Origin: an uncultured Bacteroidaceae bacterium
GTDB lineage: Bacteria; Bacteroidota; Bacteroidia; Bacteroidales; Bacteroidaceae
Direction: 5' to 3'
NCBI GenBank assembly: GCA_905234735.1
Contig: CAJOJA010000003.1
Span: forward strand, 62,001-126,000
DNA length: 64,000 nucleotides
Of the stretch, positions 53,515-61,156 are shown one piece after another. A program made the translations under genes and the position numbers. A model generated the notes under the pieces. It was not told where the DNA came from, searched no databases, and worked only from the letters and a program-made list of their open reading frames with translations. Position 1 is the stretch's first letter. Each line of letters starts with the position of its first letter.

Positions 53515-55026
53515 ATGAAAAAGACATTTGTTGCACTATTTTTGAGCATTATTATATGCTGCGGTATGGCTTCTGCCCAGAAGGTGCAGAAGAGCGAACT
53601 GCAGCAACAAGCCGAAGCTGCGGCTAACAATAAGGGGGGTAGTGTGGCATCGGCGCGCTACCTGTACATTCGCGCCTTTGAGGACTATGCTGGAAAAAAC
53701 AAACCCCAGTCGGCAACGGAGTGCGCCGTGAAGGCTGCGGCCATGTACTATAAGGAGAATTATTACAAGGAGGCCTTTGACCTACTGCGTCGTGTCGACC
53801 AAAACATCAGCGCGTCCCAGCTGTCGGAGAGTGAAAAGGCCGCTCTGCGCTATCTGACAACGAAGGAGCACATGCAGATGTATATGCGTCTGAAAAAGGG
53901 TACGAACGTCAAGGAGCAACTCAATATCATGGAGAACTTTGCCACCCAGTCGGGCAAGGAAGATGTGCGGAACGATATGCTCTACAACAAGGCGGTCTAC
54001 TACTACACGTTCGGACAAAACGCACAGGGAAACGCAGTGTTCAAGGAACTGTCCGTGAAGCTGACAGCTCAGAAGGAGTACGATAAGGTCGACGAAGTGT
54101 ATCGTACACTGATTTCAAGTGCCTGTAAGTCGGGAAGTTCGAACATGGTTGCCCAGTCCTACAACAACTATATCGCCTGGAAGGATTCTGTCAGCGCGCT
54201 GAAGGTGCGCGACGAGATAGGTGCCCTGAAGCAACAGATAGCCGACAACGAATCCAGTATCGCCGAGAAGGACAGCAAACTCTCGTCGCGCTGGGTGGTG
54301 ATTATCGGGCTGTGTGTGCTGTTGGCTGCCTTGTCGGTAGCTCTGGTCCTGGGAGGCATAGTGCTCATTCGCTTCATCCTTCGGAACCGCAAGCAGAAGA
54401 AGACCATCCGTGAGCTCAAGGAGAACAACGCCCTGAAGGCGAAGTTCATCAGCAACATCTCGGCTCAGTTGGAACCGACGTTGCAGAAACTGGACGAGCG
54501 CGCACCCGAGGTTCGGGCCTTGCTGGACTTCTCGAAGCACATACAGGTGCTGTCGGAACTGGAGAACAACTCACAGGCGGAGGTCGAACGGACAGATGTC
54601 TCCCTCCAGCCTTTTGCCGAGGGGCTCATGAACGAGATCCGAGACCAGCTGCGCAGCAATGTCACCTTGACGATGAATGTTCCGAAGCTGAGTGTCTCCA
54701 TGAATAGGGAATACGTCGCCCACATCCTTTCGCACTTGCTGCGGAATGCCGCATTGTATACTCACGAAGGGGGAAAGATAGAACTGGACTTCATGAAGCG
54801 AAGCGCCCACACCTGCCAGTTCCTGGTTTCGGATAACGGACCGGGCATCCCCGAAGAAAAGCGCGAGGACGTCTTCAAACCCTTCCTCGAGATTCGCGAC
54901 TTGACCACTGGCGACGGCCTAGGTCTGCCCATCTGCAGGCAGATGGCATTGAACATGGGCGGCGAACTGGAGATAGATTCCATGTACAACAAGGGGACGC
55001 GTTTTGTGTTGAAGTTGCAAATGTAA
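53515..55026 (+). CDS. Membrane histidine-kinase-like protein lacking the phospho-acceptor His
   Basis: 503 residues from ATG 53515. Signal peptide (ending ASAQK), helical TPR-like periplasmic part to about residue 240, one membrane helix at about 260-288 (WVVIIGLCVLLAALSVALVL), then a cytoplasmic coiled coil and GHKL ATPase. The ATPase boxes are intact: N box HLLRNAALYTHEGG, G1 DNGPGIP, F box FKPFLE, G2 GDGLGLPICRQM. In the dimerisation helix the canonical NISHEL motif reads NISAQL, so Ala317 stands where the phosphorylated His should be. No response regulator is adjacent. This may be a pseudo-histidine kinase that signals allosterically. Confidence 0.85.
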   Translation: MKKTFVALFLSIIICCGMASAQKVQKSELQQQAEAAANNKGGSVASARYLYIRAFEDYAGKNKPQSATECAVKAAAMYYKENYYKEAFDLLRRVDQNISASQLSESEKAALRYLTTKEHMQMYMRLKKGTNVKEQLNIMENFATQSGKEDVRNDMLYNKAVYYYTFGQNAQGNAVFKELSVKLTAQKEYDKVDEVYRTLISSACKSGSSNMVAQSYNNYIAWKDSVSALKVRDEIGALKQQIADNESSIAEKDSKLSSRWVVIIGLCVLLAALSVALVLGGIVLIRFILRNRKQKKTIRELKENNALKAKFISNISAQLEPTLQKLDERAPEVRALLDFSKHIQVLSELENNSQAEVERTDVSLQPFAEGLMNEIRDQLRSNVTLTMNVPKLSVSMNREYVAHILSHLLRNAALYTHEGGKIELDFMKRSAHTCQFLVSDNGPGIPEEKREDVFKPFLEIRDLTTGDGLGLPICRQMALNMGGELEIDSMYNKGTRFVLKLQM

Positions 55027-55069
55027 TGCAAAAAAACGTTAAAGTCGACGGATTGTGAAGAAAATGCAT

Positions 55070-55077
55070 TACCTTTG
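55070..55077 (+). promoter_or_regulatory. Promoter -7 element for the BatE-like gene
   Basis: TACCTTTG, 24 bp before the ATG at 55102. No clear -33 partner. Confidence 0.5.
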
Positions 55078-55101
55078 CAGTCGGAACATCAATAAGATAG
55101 G

Positions 55102-55860
55102 ATGAAAAGAATCATATTACTGGCAATATGCCAATTTCTGCTCGTGACCACGATAATGGCCGCGAATATCGACAGCCTGAAGGTGGCCGCCGACAGCGCC
55201 TATGCTCGCGAGGATTTCGACAAGGCCGCCCGGCTCTACCACCGCATTGCCAAGGCGGGTGAGAGTGCAACCGTCTGTTACAATCTGGGCAACTGTTACT
55301 ATCGGAACGACGACATAGCCCATGCCATCCTCTGGTACGAAAGGGCCTTTCTGTTGAGCCCGGGGGACGAAGACATCCGCTTCAACCTGGACCTGGCCCG
55401 CTCCAAGACCATCGACCGTGTGACGCCAAAACACGAATTCTTCTTTGTCACTTGGTATCGTGCGATGACCAACTGGATGAGTGCCGACAACTGGGCACGC
55501 ACGTCGGTCGCCTTCTTTGTCCTGGCTCTCATCAGTATTTCCATATATATATATGGGCGGCAGATATGGTTGCGCAAGGTCGGTTTCACGTTGGCAATAG
55601 TCCTGATTCTGCTGACGCTTCTGGGCAATCTCTGCGCATGGTCGCAGAGTGTCTACCTGCAGAACCGGACGGGTGCCATTGTAATGTCGGCTTCGGCAGT
55701 GGTCAAGAGCACACCTGCCCAGTCGGGCAGCGACTTGTTTGTCCTTCACGAGGGAACCTACGTCAGCATTCGCGACAACTCCCTGAGCGAATGGGCCGAA
55801 GTATCGTTGGCCGACGGCAAACAGGGCTGGATTGAACGTAAACAGATTGAAATTATATAA
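55102..55860 (+). CDS. BatE-like TPR and SH3 membrane protein
   Basis: 252 residues: signal peptide (IMAANIDS), TPR units (ARLYHRIAKAGESATVCYNLGNCYYRNDDIAHAILWYERAF spans about residues 47-88), two membrane helices (SVAFFVLALISISIYIYG, VGFTLAIVLILLTLLGN), and a C-terminal SH3-like domain (SDLFVLHEGTYVSIRDNS, DGKQGWIERKQIEII). This order matches BatE of the Bacteroides aerotolerance operon, but no other bat genes are nearby. Role uncertain. A CCTATAAGA repeat follows its stop. Confidence 0.65.
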   Translation: MKRIILLAICQFLLVTTIMAANIDSLKVAADSAYAREDFDKAARLYHRIAKAGESATVCYNLGNCYYRNDDIAHAILWYERAFLLSPGDEDIRFNLDLARSKTIDRVTPKHEFFFVTWYRAMTNWMSADNWARTSVAFFVLALISISIYIYGRQIWLRKVGFTLAIVLILLTLLGNLCAWSQSVYLQNRTGAIVMSASAVVKSTPAQSGSDLFVLHEGTYVSIRDNSLSEWAEVSLADGKQGWIERKQIEII

Positions 55861-55890
55861 GTCCTATAAGACCTATAAGACCTACCCCCA
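55859..55890. repeat. CCTATAAGA tandem repeat between the BatE-like and PAP2 genes
   Basis: AAGTCCTATAAGACCTATAA followed by GACCTACCCCC: three near-identical 10-bp units directly at the stop codon. A related sequence is seen upstream of the DUF5687 gene (40970-40999). Confidence 0.55.
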
Positions 55891-56586
55891 ATGATAGAGC
55901 AACTGAAAGCATGGGACAACAGCCTCTTCCTGGCCTTGAACGGTAGCGATTCTGTCTACTGGGATGCCGTGATGTGGATTGTCACCAAAACGGTTACATG
56001 GCTGCCTCTACTGTTCGTCTTGCTCTACGTGGTGATGAAGAATAGCGACGTACGCCGCTTGCTGCTTATCATTCTTGCGATGGCGCTGACGGTGGCCTTG
56101 GCCGATTCGCTGTCGAGCGCTGTCATCAAGCCACTGGTCATGCGATGGCGTCCGACGAACGATGCCACTTTCCTTCACACCATCGACACCGTTTTCGGCT
56201 ACACGGGCGGGCGCTTCGGTTTTGTCAGCAGCCATGCGGCCAACACCTTCTCCCTCTTCGTGTTCCTTTCCCTGCTACTGCGCAGCCGCCTGATGTCGGT
56301 GTGCCTTTTCGTATGGGCGTGCCTATCCTCCTATTCACGCATATATCTTGGCGTACATTTTCCGGGCGATATCCTATGCGGGGCCATTCTGGGTATGTTG
56401 GTAGGCGGCCTTGTCTATTACCTATATAATTATATGAGTAATCGCATTTGCGGCGAGCGCAAGTTCTATTCTTCGGCTTACACCCCGACGGGCTTCCTCC
56501 ACAGCGATATGAGTGTTGTTGCGTTTGCCTTCATGGCCACATACTGCGTGGTGTTGCTGGCCGCTATCCCCTTGGCTGCCAAATGA
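55891..56586 (+). CDS. PAP2-family membrane phosphatase
   Basis: 231 residues with about five membrane helices. The three acid-phosphatase motifs are present: KPLVMRWRP (KX6RP), FVSSHAANTFSL (PSGH-like, here SSHA), and SRIYLGVHFPGD (SRX5HX3D). Probably dephosphorylates a lipid such as undecaprenyl diphosphate or lipid A; not decided by sequence. Confidence 0.88.
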   Translation: MIEQLKAWDNSLFLALNGSDSVYWDAVMWIVTKTVTWLPLLFVLLYVVMKNSDVRRLLLIILAMALTVALADSLSSAVIKPLVMRWRPTNDATFLHTIDTVFGYTGGRFGFVSSHAANTFSLFVFLSLLLRSRLMSVCLFVWACLSSYSRIYLGVHFPGDILCGAILGMLVGGLVYYLYNYMSNRICGERKFYSSAYTPTGFLHSDMSVVAFAFMATYCVVLLAAIPLAAK

Positions 56587-56617
56587 TATTGAAAAAAGAA
56601 AATAAGATAATTCCGAT

Positions 56618-58474
56618 ATGAAAAGACTGATACTTGCTTGTCTGTTGATGCCGCTGGTCAGCATGGCCCAGGCACAGGAAGACGTTTGGGAGTGGTTCCA
56701 GAACCAACGCCCAGAACACATCGTGGAGGATGCCAATCCCCAGAGCGCCCTCAAGGCTCCTCGCCGCATAGGTTCGCAGGCTACTGCCCCCTTGCATTCC
56801 AGGGGGGAGCAGCATGTGCCGGTGGTGTTGGTGGCATTTGCCGATAAAGTCTTCACCGCAGCCGACGGCGACGATGCTGTTCGCGAGTTTTACGATAAGT
56901 TCTGCAACGGAACGATGGATGGGAAACTCTACACGGGGCACGGCAGTCACGGCAGCATCCGCGACTACTTCGTGGAGCAGAGCGACTCCGTCTTTTTCCC
57001 TCTGTTCACAATCATAGGTCCCGTTACCCTGGACAGTTGCTACGCCTATTATGGTAAGAACTCTGGGGACTCGAAGGACGTGAACTTCTCCAAATTCCGC
57101 GACGAGGCTATAGTCAAGGCCATAGATCTGCATACGGATTGGGGACGTTTCGATAACGACGGCAACGGCAGCATCGATATGGTCTTCTTTGTCTATGCCG
57201 GTCTGGGCGAAAACAGCGGTGGCGACGAGGATTGCATCTGGCCCAAGGAGAGCACCGCCAAAGCCACTATCAGCGGACGCGTCTTTGCCACCAGTGCAGC
57301 AACCTGCGAGTGCCGTCCCAGGTCGAAGGACGAAAACGGACACATTACGGCTACCCGTACGGACGGTGTAGGTGTCTTCATCCATGAACTCAGTCACGCC
57401 CTGGGACTGCCTGACTTCTACGATACCAATTACAAGGGCTTCGGCATGGACCTCTGGAGCGTGATGGACTACGGCGAATACGGCAACAACGGATATAACC
57501 CTGGAAATTATACGGCCTACGAGCGCGACTTTATGGGATGGCGTCCGCTGAAGACATTGACAGAACCCTGCATTGTGACCATCCCCTGTTTTGCCGATGG
57601 AGGTTATGGCTATAAGATTCAGAACCCCGCCAGCGCCAACGAGTACTACGTCATCGAGAACCGTCAGGCCAAGGGCTGGGACGACCAGATTGGGCGCATC
57701 GGTCACGGCTTGCAAGTGACTCATGTCGACTATAACGCCGAAGCATGGAACGGCAACCGGGTGAACACTGTTGTCAACCACCAACGCATGACCATCATCG
57801 CTGCCAACAATAACTACAACGGTACCAATGCCACCAAGGATGCCAAGGTCTGGCAGGCTGCTATTAGCGGCCATCTCTATCCTGGCGATACGTTCAATTA
57901 CGAGCTGACGGACGAGAGCACGCCTGCTGCAGCGGTTTACGAGGGCGGACTGATGCACAAACCCCTGCGCAATATCACGGAGAACGAGGACGGCACCATC
58001 ACGCTGTGCTTCCGCACGAACGGCCAGCTCGAAGCGCCCGCTTCCCTTGAGGTAGGCAATATCCTTATGGACGGGGCCGATGCTCGCTGGGAGCCTGTGG
58101 ACAATGCCACGACGTATGCCTATGAGCTATATAGTGAAGAAGAGGAACTACTCGTCAGTGGAACGACCATCGACAATGCCTGTCGTCTTGAAGGCCTGCC
58201 TTCCTCCAGCCATTTGAGCCTGCGCGTTCGGGCTTTGGCCGATTCACCCGAGGACTATCTTCCGAGTGAGTGGAGCGACGGGTACCGTTTCGACACGTTG
58301 GCCGACTACATTGATTCCGTTGCCGACAGCGACCAGTGGGTCGAGGTGTTCTCGACTAATGGCGTCTGCGTCAGCCGTTGCCGTAGTGGGCAGGTTGGGC
58401 GCCTCGATTTGCGTCGTGGCGTCTACGTGGTTCGTTGTGCCGACGGCTCGGTTCGTAAGGTATTGATGCGCTAA
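56618..58474 (+). CDS. Secreted M6-family metallopeptidase
   Basis: 618 residues. Signal peptide (SMAQAQE), a short propeptide, then the M6 (immune inhibitor A-like) domain: HVPVVLVAFADKVF, GRFDNDGNGSIDMVFFVYAG, zinc motif FIHELSHALGLPDFYD (HExxHxxxxxD), and the Met-turn WSVMDYGEYG. After about residue 470 there is a fibronectin-like segment (ASLEVGNILMDGADARWEPV) and a short T9SS-like end (GVYVVRCADGSVRKVLMR). So a T9SS-exported protease is likely. Residues 56-65 are repeat-encoded. Its end overlaps the nitroreductase end by 4 bp. Confidence 0.85.
   Translation: MKRLILACLLMPLVSMAQAQEDVWEWFQNQRPEHIVEDANPQSALKAPRRIGSQATAPLHSRGEQHVPVVLVAFADKVFTAADGDDAVREFYDKFCNGTMDGKLYTGHGSHGSIRDYFVEQSDSVFFPLFTIIGPVTLDSCYAYYGKNSGDSKDVNFSKFRDEAIVKAIDLHTDWGRFDNDGNGSIDMVFFVYAGLGENSGGDEDCIWPKESTAKATISGRVFATSAATCECRPRSKDENGHITATRTDGVGVFIHELSHALGLPDFYDTNYKGFGMDLWSVMDYGEYGNNGYNPGNYTAYERDFMGWRPLKTLTEPCIVTIPCFADGGYGYKIQNPASANEYYVIENRQAKGWDDQIGRIGHGLQVTHVDYNAEAWNGNRVNTVVNHQRMTIIAANNNYNGTNATKDAKVWQAAISGHLYPGDTFNYELTDESTPAAAVYEGGLMHKPLRNITENEDGTITLCFRTNGQLEAPASLEVGNILMDGADARWEPVDNATTYAYELYSEEEELLVSGTTIDNACRLEGLPSSSHLSLRVRALADSPEDYLPSEWSDGYRFDTLADYIDSVADSDQWVEVFSTNGVCVSRCRSGQVGRLDLRRGVYVVRCADGSVRKVLMR
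56784..56812. repeat. Palindromic repeat in frame within the M6 peptidase propeptide
   Basis: CTGCCCCCTTG and AGGGGGGAGCAG flank a short loop with near-perfect dyad symmetry. It encodes TAPLHSRGEQ between the signal peptide and the catalytic domain. Confidence 0.55.
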
Positions 58475-59214
58475 TCCAGGAAGCCCTGCCGGCGCAGCGT
58501 GTCCAGGAACACTCCCGATAGGGCTTCGTTGTCTTTCCGCGTATATCGTATTTCTGCAAACACCTGGGCCAGTGTCTCCTTGTGGTTAAACTCCACGAAG
58601 TGCTGGTTCTCAGGCAGCGACTCCTTGGGGCCGTAGAGGCAGTCGATGTCGGCTGCGTCGTAGTCGCTATACGTCTCGCGGTGCACGATGGCCTCCAGGG
58701 GCAAGCGATCGCTGAGCACCGGTTGTTCGTCGGGCCAGCCGATGGTCAGTGTGGCGATGGGCATCACCAGGCGTGGAAGTTTCAGGATGTCGATAATCTG
58801 CTGGGGCTGATAGACCGTCGTGCCCAGATAGCATACGCCCAGACCGGCTTCTTCAGCCAGGTTGCAAAGGGTTTGGGTATAGAGCAGTGCATCGCTGGCT
58901 GCATTGATGAAGCTGAGGAAGTTGTCGTATCCAGGTTCCGCCCGACGCTGCCGACACCATTGGCTGGTGCGATTGAAGTCTGCGCAGATAGTCAGCACGA
59001 CGGGAGCTTGCACGACCATGGGCTGATTGAAGTGACAGGGGGCGAGCCGTTGCTTCATCTCCGCGTCGCGGGTAACCACCACGCTGTACAACTGCAGGTT
59101 ACCCATCGTCTGGGTACGGGCTGCGAGCTCGAGCAACTGGTCGAGCAAACTGTTGTCAACTTCCTTCGCCTTGTACTTGCGGATGCTTCTGCGAGTCTTT
59201 ATCGAGTCTGTCAT
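58471..59214 (-). CDS. Nitroreductase-family flavoprotein
   Basis: 247 residues. FMN-binding start (TRRSIRKYKAKEVD), AARTQTMGNLQLYSVVV, a central NAASDALLYTQTLCNLAEEAGLG motif (about residues 107-129) and CYLGTTVYQPQQIIDILKLP. NfsA/NfrA-like NAD(P)H-dependent reductase, substrate unknown. Promoter TATCTTTG is on the minus strand at 59246-59239. Confidence 0.88.
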   Translation of the reverse strand: MTDSIKTRRSIRKYKAKEVDNSLLDQLLELAARTQTMGNLQLYSVVVTRDAEMKQRLAPCHFNQPMVVQAPVVLTICADFNRTSQWCRQRRAEPGYDNFLSFINAASDALLYTQTLCNLAEEAGLGVCYLGTTVYQPQQIIDILKLPRLVMPIATLTIGWPDEQPVLSDRLPLEAIVHRETYSDYDAADIDCLYGPKESLPENQHFVEFNHKETLAQVFAEIRYTRKDNEALSGVFLDTLRRQGFLD

Positions 59215-59238
59215 AGTGCTTTATTTGTTTTTCGGTTG

Positions 59239-59246
59239 CAAAGATA
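59239..59246 (-). promoter_or_regulatory. Promoter -7 element for the nitroreductase gene
   Basis: TATCTTTG on the minus strand, 24 bp upstream of the ATG. Three tandem TAATCCC heptamers (59252-59272) fill the spacer region. Confidence 0.5.
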
Positions 59247-59289
59247 CAAATTAATCCCTAATCCCTAATCCCATTCCAAAATAAATTTG

Positions 59290-59297
59290 TATTTTTG
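59290..59297 (+). promoter_or_regulatory. Promoter -7 element for the RNR-domain gene
   Basis: TATTTTTG only 8 bp before the first possible ATG (59306) and 20 bp before the second (59318), so the leader is very short or the second ATG is used. Confidence 0.45.
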
Positions 59298-59305
59298 CAC
59301 GATAA

Positions 59306-59830
59306 ATGTGTACCGACATGCAAGAACAAAACACCGAAGAACTGCGCCCAGAGGTTGTGGAAGTCCGCCCTGAGGTGCTTGAGTGCGATGTTGTCCGCTT
59401 CCAGAACAACAAGGAAAAGTGGGTCGCTTTTGTGGGCCTGCTGAACGGTGAACCCTACGAGATATTCACAGGTCTGATGGACGACGACGAGGGTATCATG
59501 ATTCCCAAGAGCGTCAGCAAGGGCCGCATCATCAAGGCCGCGACGTCCAACGGCAAACGCTACGATTTCCAGTTCGAGAACAAGCGAGGCTACAAGATTA
59601 CTGTCGAGGGTCTCTCCGAGAAGTTCAATAAGGAGTATTGGAACTATGCCAAGCTCATCAGTGGCGTCCTGCGCTATCGAATGCCGTTGGAGAACGTCAT
59701 TCGTCTGGTCAGCAGCCTATCGCTCGACGATGACAGCATCAACACCTGGAAAGCGGGTGTGGTGCGTGCGCTGAAGAAGTATGTCCCAGGGGCAGCAGAG
59801 GAGGAGCAGAAGGATGAAGATATTTATTAA
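59306..59830 (+). CDS. Free-standing class II ribonucleotide reductase C-terminal domain
   Basis: 174 residues (or 170 from ATG 59318). The sequence matches, from memory, the C-terminal region of adenosylcobalamin-dependent ribonucleoside-diphosphate reductases: KWVAFVGLLNGEPYEIFTGL, YDFQFENKRGYKITVEGLS, EYWNYAKLISGVLRYRMPLE and SINTWKAGVVRALKKYVP. In full enzymes a Cys-rich zinc ribbon follows; here it is replaced by EEEQKDEDIY and no catalytic barrel precedes it. It has its own promoter, and its last 17 bp overlap folB. Role unknown; perhaps a regulator of, or in-trans part for, the reductase. Confidence 0.6.
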   Translation: MCTDMQEQNTEELRPEVVEVRPEVLECDVVRFQNNKEKWVAFVGLLNGEPYEIFTGLMDDDEGIMIPKSVSKGRIIKAATSNGKRYDFQFENKRGYKITVEGLSEKFNKEYWNYAKLISGVLRYRMPLENVIRLVSSLSLDDDSINTWKAGVVRALKKYVPGAAEEEQKDEDIY

Positions 59831-60170
59831 CGACATCCGGCTTCGTGCCCGTCACGGCGTGCTGGCTCAGGAGCGTGTCGTGGGTGGCGACTTCCTCGTT
59901 TCTGTGGTAGTAGAGACAGAACAGGAGCAGGCTGCGGAAACCGACAATCTGGCAGACACCGTCAACTACGCCCTCATTGCCGATGTTGTGCGGCAGGAGA
60001 TGGGCCAACCCAGTCAGTTGCTTGAGCACGTCTGCGGACGCATCTGTCGCCGTCTGCTCAGCGAATTTCCCTCGTTGTGCAACGCCACGGTGCGCATCAC
60101 CAAGGAGAATCCCCCCATCATCGGCCTTCAGTGTGCAGGGAGTGGGGTAGAACTGAGCATGGCTACTTGA
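59814..60170 (+). CDS. folB: Dihydroneopterin aldolase
   Basis: Folate synthesis: releases glycolaldehyde from dihydroneopterin. 118 residues from ATG 59814. RARHGVLAQERVVGGDFLVSV, TVNYALIADVV, LLEHVCGRICRRLL and TKENPPI are canonical. It is translationally overlapped with the preceding gene by 17 bp. The gene-poor repeat region begins immediately after it. Confidence 0.93.
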   Translation: MKIFINDIRLRARHGVLAQERVVGGDFLVSVVVETEQEQAAETDNLADTVNYALIADVVRQEMGQPSQLLEHVCGRICRRLLSEFPSLCNATVRITKENPPIIGLQCAGSGVELSMAT

Positions 60171-60325
60171 CCTCGTACCACTTCTTCTGCACATACTAAG
60201 CCTTCTTGCGCTCGCCCTTGTCGCTGACGATGATGAGCTTGTCGTGGGGTATCTCCCAACGCATCTTCGGAGCATCGTTCACGTCGCGTAGAGCCAGTCG
60301 CCGCCCTAAACTCAAAATTTACACC
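60163..60325 (-). pseudogene. Decayed 3' end of an unidentified gene
   Basis: One minus-strand frame reads ILSLGRRLALRDVNDAPKM, RWEIPHDKLIIVSDKGERKK, A, stop, YVQKKWYEVK, stop. Codon use and composition look like genuine protein, interrupted by a TAG at 60198-60196. No start and nothing upstream remains. The last codons overlap the end of folB. I do not recognise the family. Confidence 0.45.
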
Positions 60326-60453
60326 TATTGCTGTCCGAGAAAATGCGTACCTTTTTTCATGTGGAGATCAAAATGTTTTAGTGGACGGTAATAAATCTTT
60401 TTTTTCTGACTTCGGCGATGCATTCCCCTGCTCGCGCGTACGCCTATATTAGT

Positions 60454-60572
60454 TTAGTCATTTTTCTTGTCGAGTATGTCCATGATGTCGAAGAGAGGTT
60501 TTACTTGTTGGTGACATAGCCTTTTAGACCATCCCACTTCCTGTCATTCTCTATCTCATCCTCGTTTAAATG
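60454..60572 (-). pseudogene. Fragments of a DDE transposase (IS1634/IS4-like)
   Basis: On the minus strand, NEDEIENDRKWDGLKGYVTN followed by K and a stop (60572-60501) resembles the region before the last catalytic Glu in IS1634-type transposases (typically KWDGLxGxxTN). A second open stretch in another frame reads LFDIMDILDKKND, stop (60495-60454). Both are too short to be functional. Confidence 0.4.
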
Positions 60573-61125
60573 TTAAAACCGCCGAAATTAAGGGCTGAAT
60601 ATTGCCCTCACTGCCCTCACACCCTCACGGTCCCTCTATTTATCGACCATGCAGACCGTGAGGGTAGAGTGAGGGCGTGAGGGTGGAATGCTTAAAACAA
60701 GTATTTGAGACGTGTTTTACCAGCCCTTACCACGCCCGGGTAATCCGTTTACCCGAATGGGGTAATCCGTTTACCACGTCAGGTAAAACGTTTGTTCACG
60801 TATGGTAGCGACCGCTGCCTCCCGATGCGTCGCCTGCTGCATTGTGCAGCATCGCTTACTGTATCCTGATGCTCTGCCTGCTGCCTCCCGAGAATCCTTA
60901 CGACGAAAAACAGACTAAAATTTCGTCTCCATCCGCGTTTTTCACCATTTTGCCCTCACGCCCTCACTTTGCCCTCACTCCACAGAGGTGCGATAAACAT
61001 TGGCATTGTGAGGGTGTGAGGGCAGTGAGGGCAAAAAAACTGAGTCACCCAAGTCGCCGAGCAAAACTCCCTGTTTATCGGGTAGGCAAGAAGGTTATGC
61101 ACTTGGAAATGTTAAAACCGCCGAA
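60568..61125. repeat. Repeat-rich island with direct and nested inverted repeats
   Basis: A 19-bp direct repeat AAATGTTAAAACCGCCGAA lies at 60568-60586 and 61107-61125. Inside it, 27 bp at 60602-60628 (built of GCCCTCAC units) recur exactly inverted at 61008-61034, and 16 bp at 60668-60683 (AGTGAGGGCGTGAGGG) recur inverted at 60953-60968. A 12-bp perfect hairpin is at 60621-60632/60654-60665. CTGACTTCGGCG at 60406-60417 is inverted at 61119-61130. No convincing gene is present in 60573-61156. Confidence 0.7.
60738..60796. repeat. Three degenerate 21-22 bp tandem repeats
   Basis: GGGTAATCCGTTTACCC (60738-60754), GGTAATCCGTTTACC (60761-60775) and GGTAAAACGTTTGTT (60782-60796). The first two are themselves imperfect palindromes. 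Confidence 0.55.
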
Positions 61126-61156
61126 GTCAGGAAGAATGACTGCACAGGATGGGAGG

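Noticed and set aside
59252-59272. Telomere-like TAATCCC heptamers
   Set aside because: Only three copies between two divergent promoters; more likely one of the simple boundary repeats than a special structure.
60602-61034. CRISPR-like array from the GCCCTCAC units
   Set aside because: Units are not regularly spaced, spacers are absent, and copies occur in both orientations; no cas genes.
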